This document shows, one piece after another, positions 62,913-64,000 of a stretch of 64,000 nt of DNA. The notes under the pieces are model-generated. The model did not search any database, was not told the origin of the DNA, and worked only from the letters and a program-made list of their open reading frames with translations. Source of the stretch: an uncultured Bacteroidales bacterium (lineage in GTDB: Bacteria > Bacteroidota > Bacteroidia > Bacteroidales > Muribaculaceae); NCBI GenBank assembly GCA_902800715.1, contig CADCFN010000015.1, positions 1-64,000 of the forward strand, written 5' to 3'. A program made the position numbers and the translations under genes. The stretch's first letter is position 1. Each line of letters begins with the position of its first letter.

Positions 62913-64000
62913 ATGAACAGAAAAATGAAGAAATTATTTGGAATTATCGCAGTTTTAGTGCTGCTGTGCGCCTGCTCTGCACAGGGCGATAAGCAATCGA
63001 AGTCGGACAAAGGTTCGATGGAAGAAATAACCGTGAAATATGCCACAGGATTCAGCGTTCGTGACTCTGCCGGCATTCGGCTGGTTGATGTGGGCAAAAA
63101 AGACCATTTTGCACTTGTGCATGATGCCGATGCCGTTGTCCCTGAGGGCTATGTCAAGGTCAAGGTGCCTATCGAGCGCACCATCTGCATGACAGCACTG
63201 CAACTGTCCAATTTCACCATCCTTGATGCCCACGATGTGGTCAGGGGCATTACTGGCACGAAAAACCTCTTTAACGAAGATATCAAGGCGCGCGTGAAGG
63301 ACGGACGCATCGTCAAAATCGGCATGGAGGGTGAGTTTGACCCCGAGGTGGTGATGGCAGCCAATCCTGATGTCATCTTCATTTCGCCGTCCAAACGCGG
63401 TGGCTATGATGCCATCAAGGAAATCGGCATTACGCTCGTTCCCCATCTGGGCTATAAGGAGCTTGACCCGCTGGGACAGGCCGAGTGGATTAAGTTCATC
63501 GGCATGTTCATCGGCAAGGAAAAAGAAGCCGCCGAGATTTTTGCAGGCATTGAGAGCCGCTACAATGAGTTGAAAGATAAAGCTGCCAAGGTCGAGCAAC
63601 GTCCCTCCGTCACCAGCGGCGAGATGCACTATGGCAACTGGCATGCCGTGGGCGGTAAGAACTACCTGGCGCAGATTTTCCGCGATGCCGGTGCCGACTA
63701 TGTTATCAACGACGATGAGACCTCGGGCGAGGATCTCGAATTTGAGAAGATGTATGCCCTGTCGGCCAATGCCGACTACTGGCGCATCCTCAACAGCTAC
63801 GATGGCGATTTCTCTTACGAGGCGCTGAAGGCCTCCGAGCCCCGCAACGAGATGCTCAAGGCGTTCAAGGAGAAAAAGGTCATCTACTGCAACATGAAGC
63901 AGACGCCTTATTACGAAATCGCCCCCGTCAAACCCGACGTGCTGCTGAAAGACTTTGTCGCCATCTTCCATCCCGAACTGGTCGAGAAGGACTACCAACC
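62913..64000 (+). CDS. Metal/cobalamin ABC transporter substrate-binding lipoprotein (cut by window edge)
   Basis: 362 codons are present to the edge. MNRKMKKLFGIIAVLVLLCACS is a lipoprotein signal. PIERTICMTALQLSNFTILDAHDVVRGITG, VVMAANPDVIFISPS and LGYKELDPLGQAEWIKFIGMFIG match the BtuF/FhuD (TroA-like) fold used for B12, haem or siderophores. Its position beside the cobalamin genes favours a corrinoid ligand. -7 box TACCTTTG at 62892-62899. The start may be 62913 or 62925. Confidence 0.88.
   Translation, partial: MNRKMKKLFGIIAVLVLLCACSAQGDKQSKSDKGSMEEITVKYATGFSVRDSAGIRLVDVGKKDHFALVHDADAVVPEGYVKVKVPIERTICMTALQLSNFTILDAHDVVRGITGTKNLFNEDIKARVKDGRIVKIGMEGEFDPEVVMAANPDVIFISPSKRGGYDAIKEIGITLVPHLGYKELDPLGQAEWIKFIGMFIGKEKEAAEIFAGIESRYNELKDKAAKVEQRPSVTSGEMHYGNWHAVGGKNYLAQIFRDAGADYVINDDETSGEDLEFEKMYALSANADYWRILNSYDGDFSYEALKASEPRNEMLKAFKEKKVIYCNMKQTPYYEIAPVKPDVLLKDFVAIFHPELVEKDYQ

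Overview
This looks like a chromosome segment from a Bacteroidales bacterium. The family is a guess: Prevotellaceae- or Muribaculaceae-like. The evidence is Bacteroidota-type promoters (-7 TAnnTTTG with -33 TTTG about 19-20 nt upstream), few recognisable Shine-Dalgarno sequences, and families typical of the order: a long aconitase, FtsX-like permeases, DUF4932, DPP-type S9 peptidase, a patatin fused to an outer-membrane barrel, an OmpA-type porin, and secreted proteins ending in dockerin repeats. I see no rRNA, tRNA, CRISPR array, insertion sequence or phage.

Layout. 0-7.6 kb (minus): a citrate operon, citD-citE-citF-citX-citCG fusion-acn-icd, from a clear promoter near 7.63 kb. 7.8-13.2 kb: vsr, holB, an AddB-like nuclease and an S4-domain protein. 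13.2-17.7 kb (minus): pth, rplY, tsf, rpsB, rpsI, rplM. 17.9-29 kb: an AT-rich GT-C membrane protein, a DUF4419 protein, an ADP-forming acyl-CoA synthetase, an FtsX-type permease, a tandem DUF4932 metalloprotease-like protein and a small lipoprotein. 29.2-32.7 kb: indolepyruvate oxidoreductase (iorA-iorB) with an aminotransferase. 33-47.5 kb: Tat-exported aldo/keto reductase, a 1.3 kb repeat-rich gap, an orphan AAA ATPase, patatin, rfbB, a CotH-dockerin protein, htpG, a small dockerin protein and an OmpA protein. 47.6-53.4 kb: a lipoprotein, DPP peptidase and a four-gene set (macro-like, ADP-ribosylglycohydrolase, caspase-like, PP2C). 53.5-64 kb: late cobalamin genes (cbiA, pduO-type ATR, cbiP, cobD, cbiB; cobT, cobU, cobC, cobS) and the start of a metal/B12 substrate-binding lipoprotein.

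How genes work together. The citrate operon joins cleavage of citrate (lyase) with its conversion to 2-oxoglutarate (aconitase, isocitrate dehydrogenase). The aminotransferase, IorAB and the ADP-forming synthetase could form a chain from aromatic amino acids to aryl acids plus ATP. The macro-like/ARH/caspase-like/PP2C set is the best candidate here for an undescribed signalling or conflict system: it has erasers of ADP-ribose and phosphate marks with no visible writer.

Two cross-cutting features stand out. First, six conserved genes (acn, citD, citE, rpsB, acd, iorB) each lack a short internal or N-terminal block of about 38-85 nt that homologues have. Because rpsB is essential, these are more likely assembly collapses than natural decay. 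Second, intergenic spaces carry many arrays of 7-9 nt words, often arranged as complementary arms or beside perfect hairpins.
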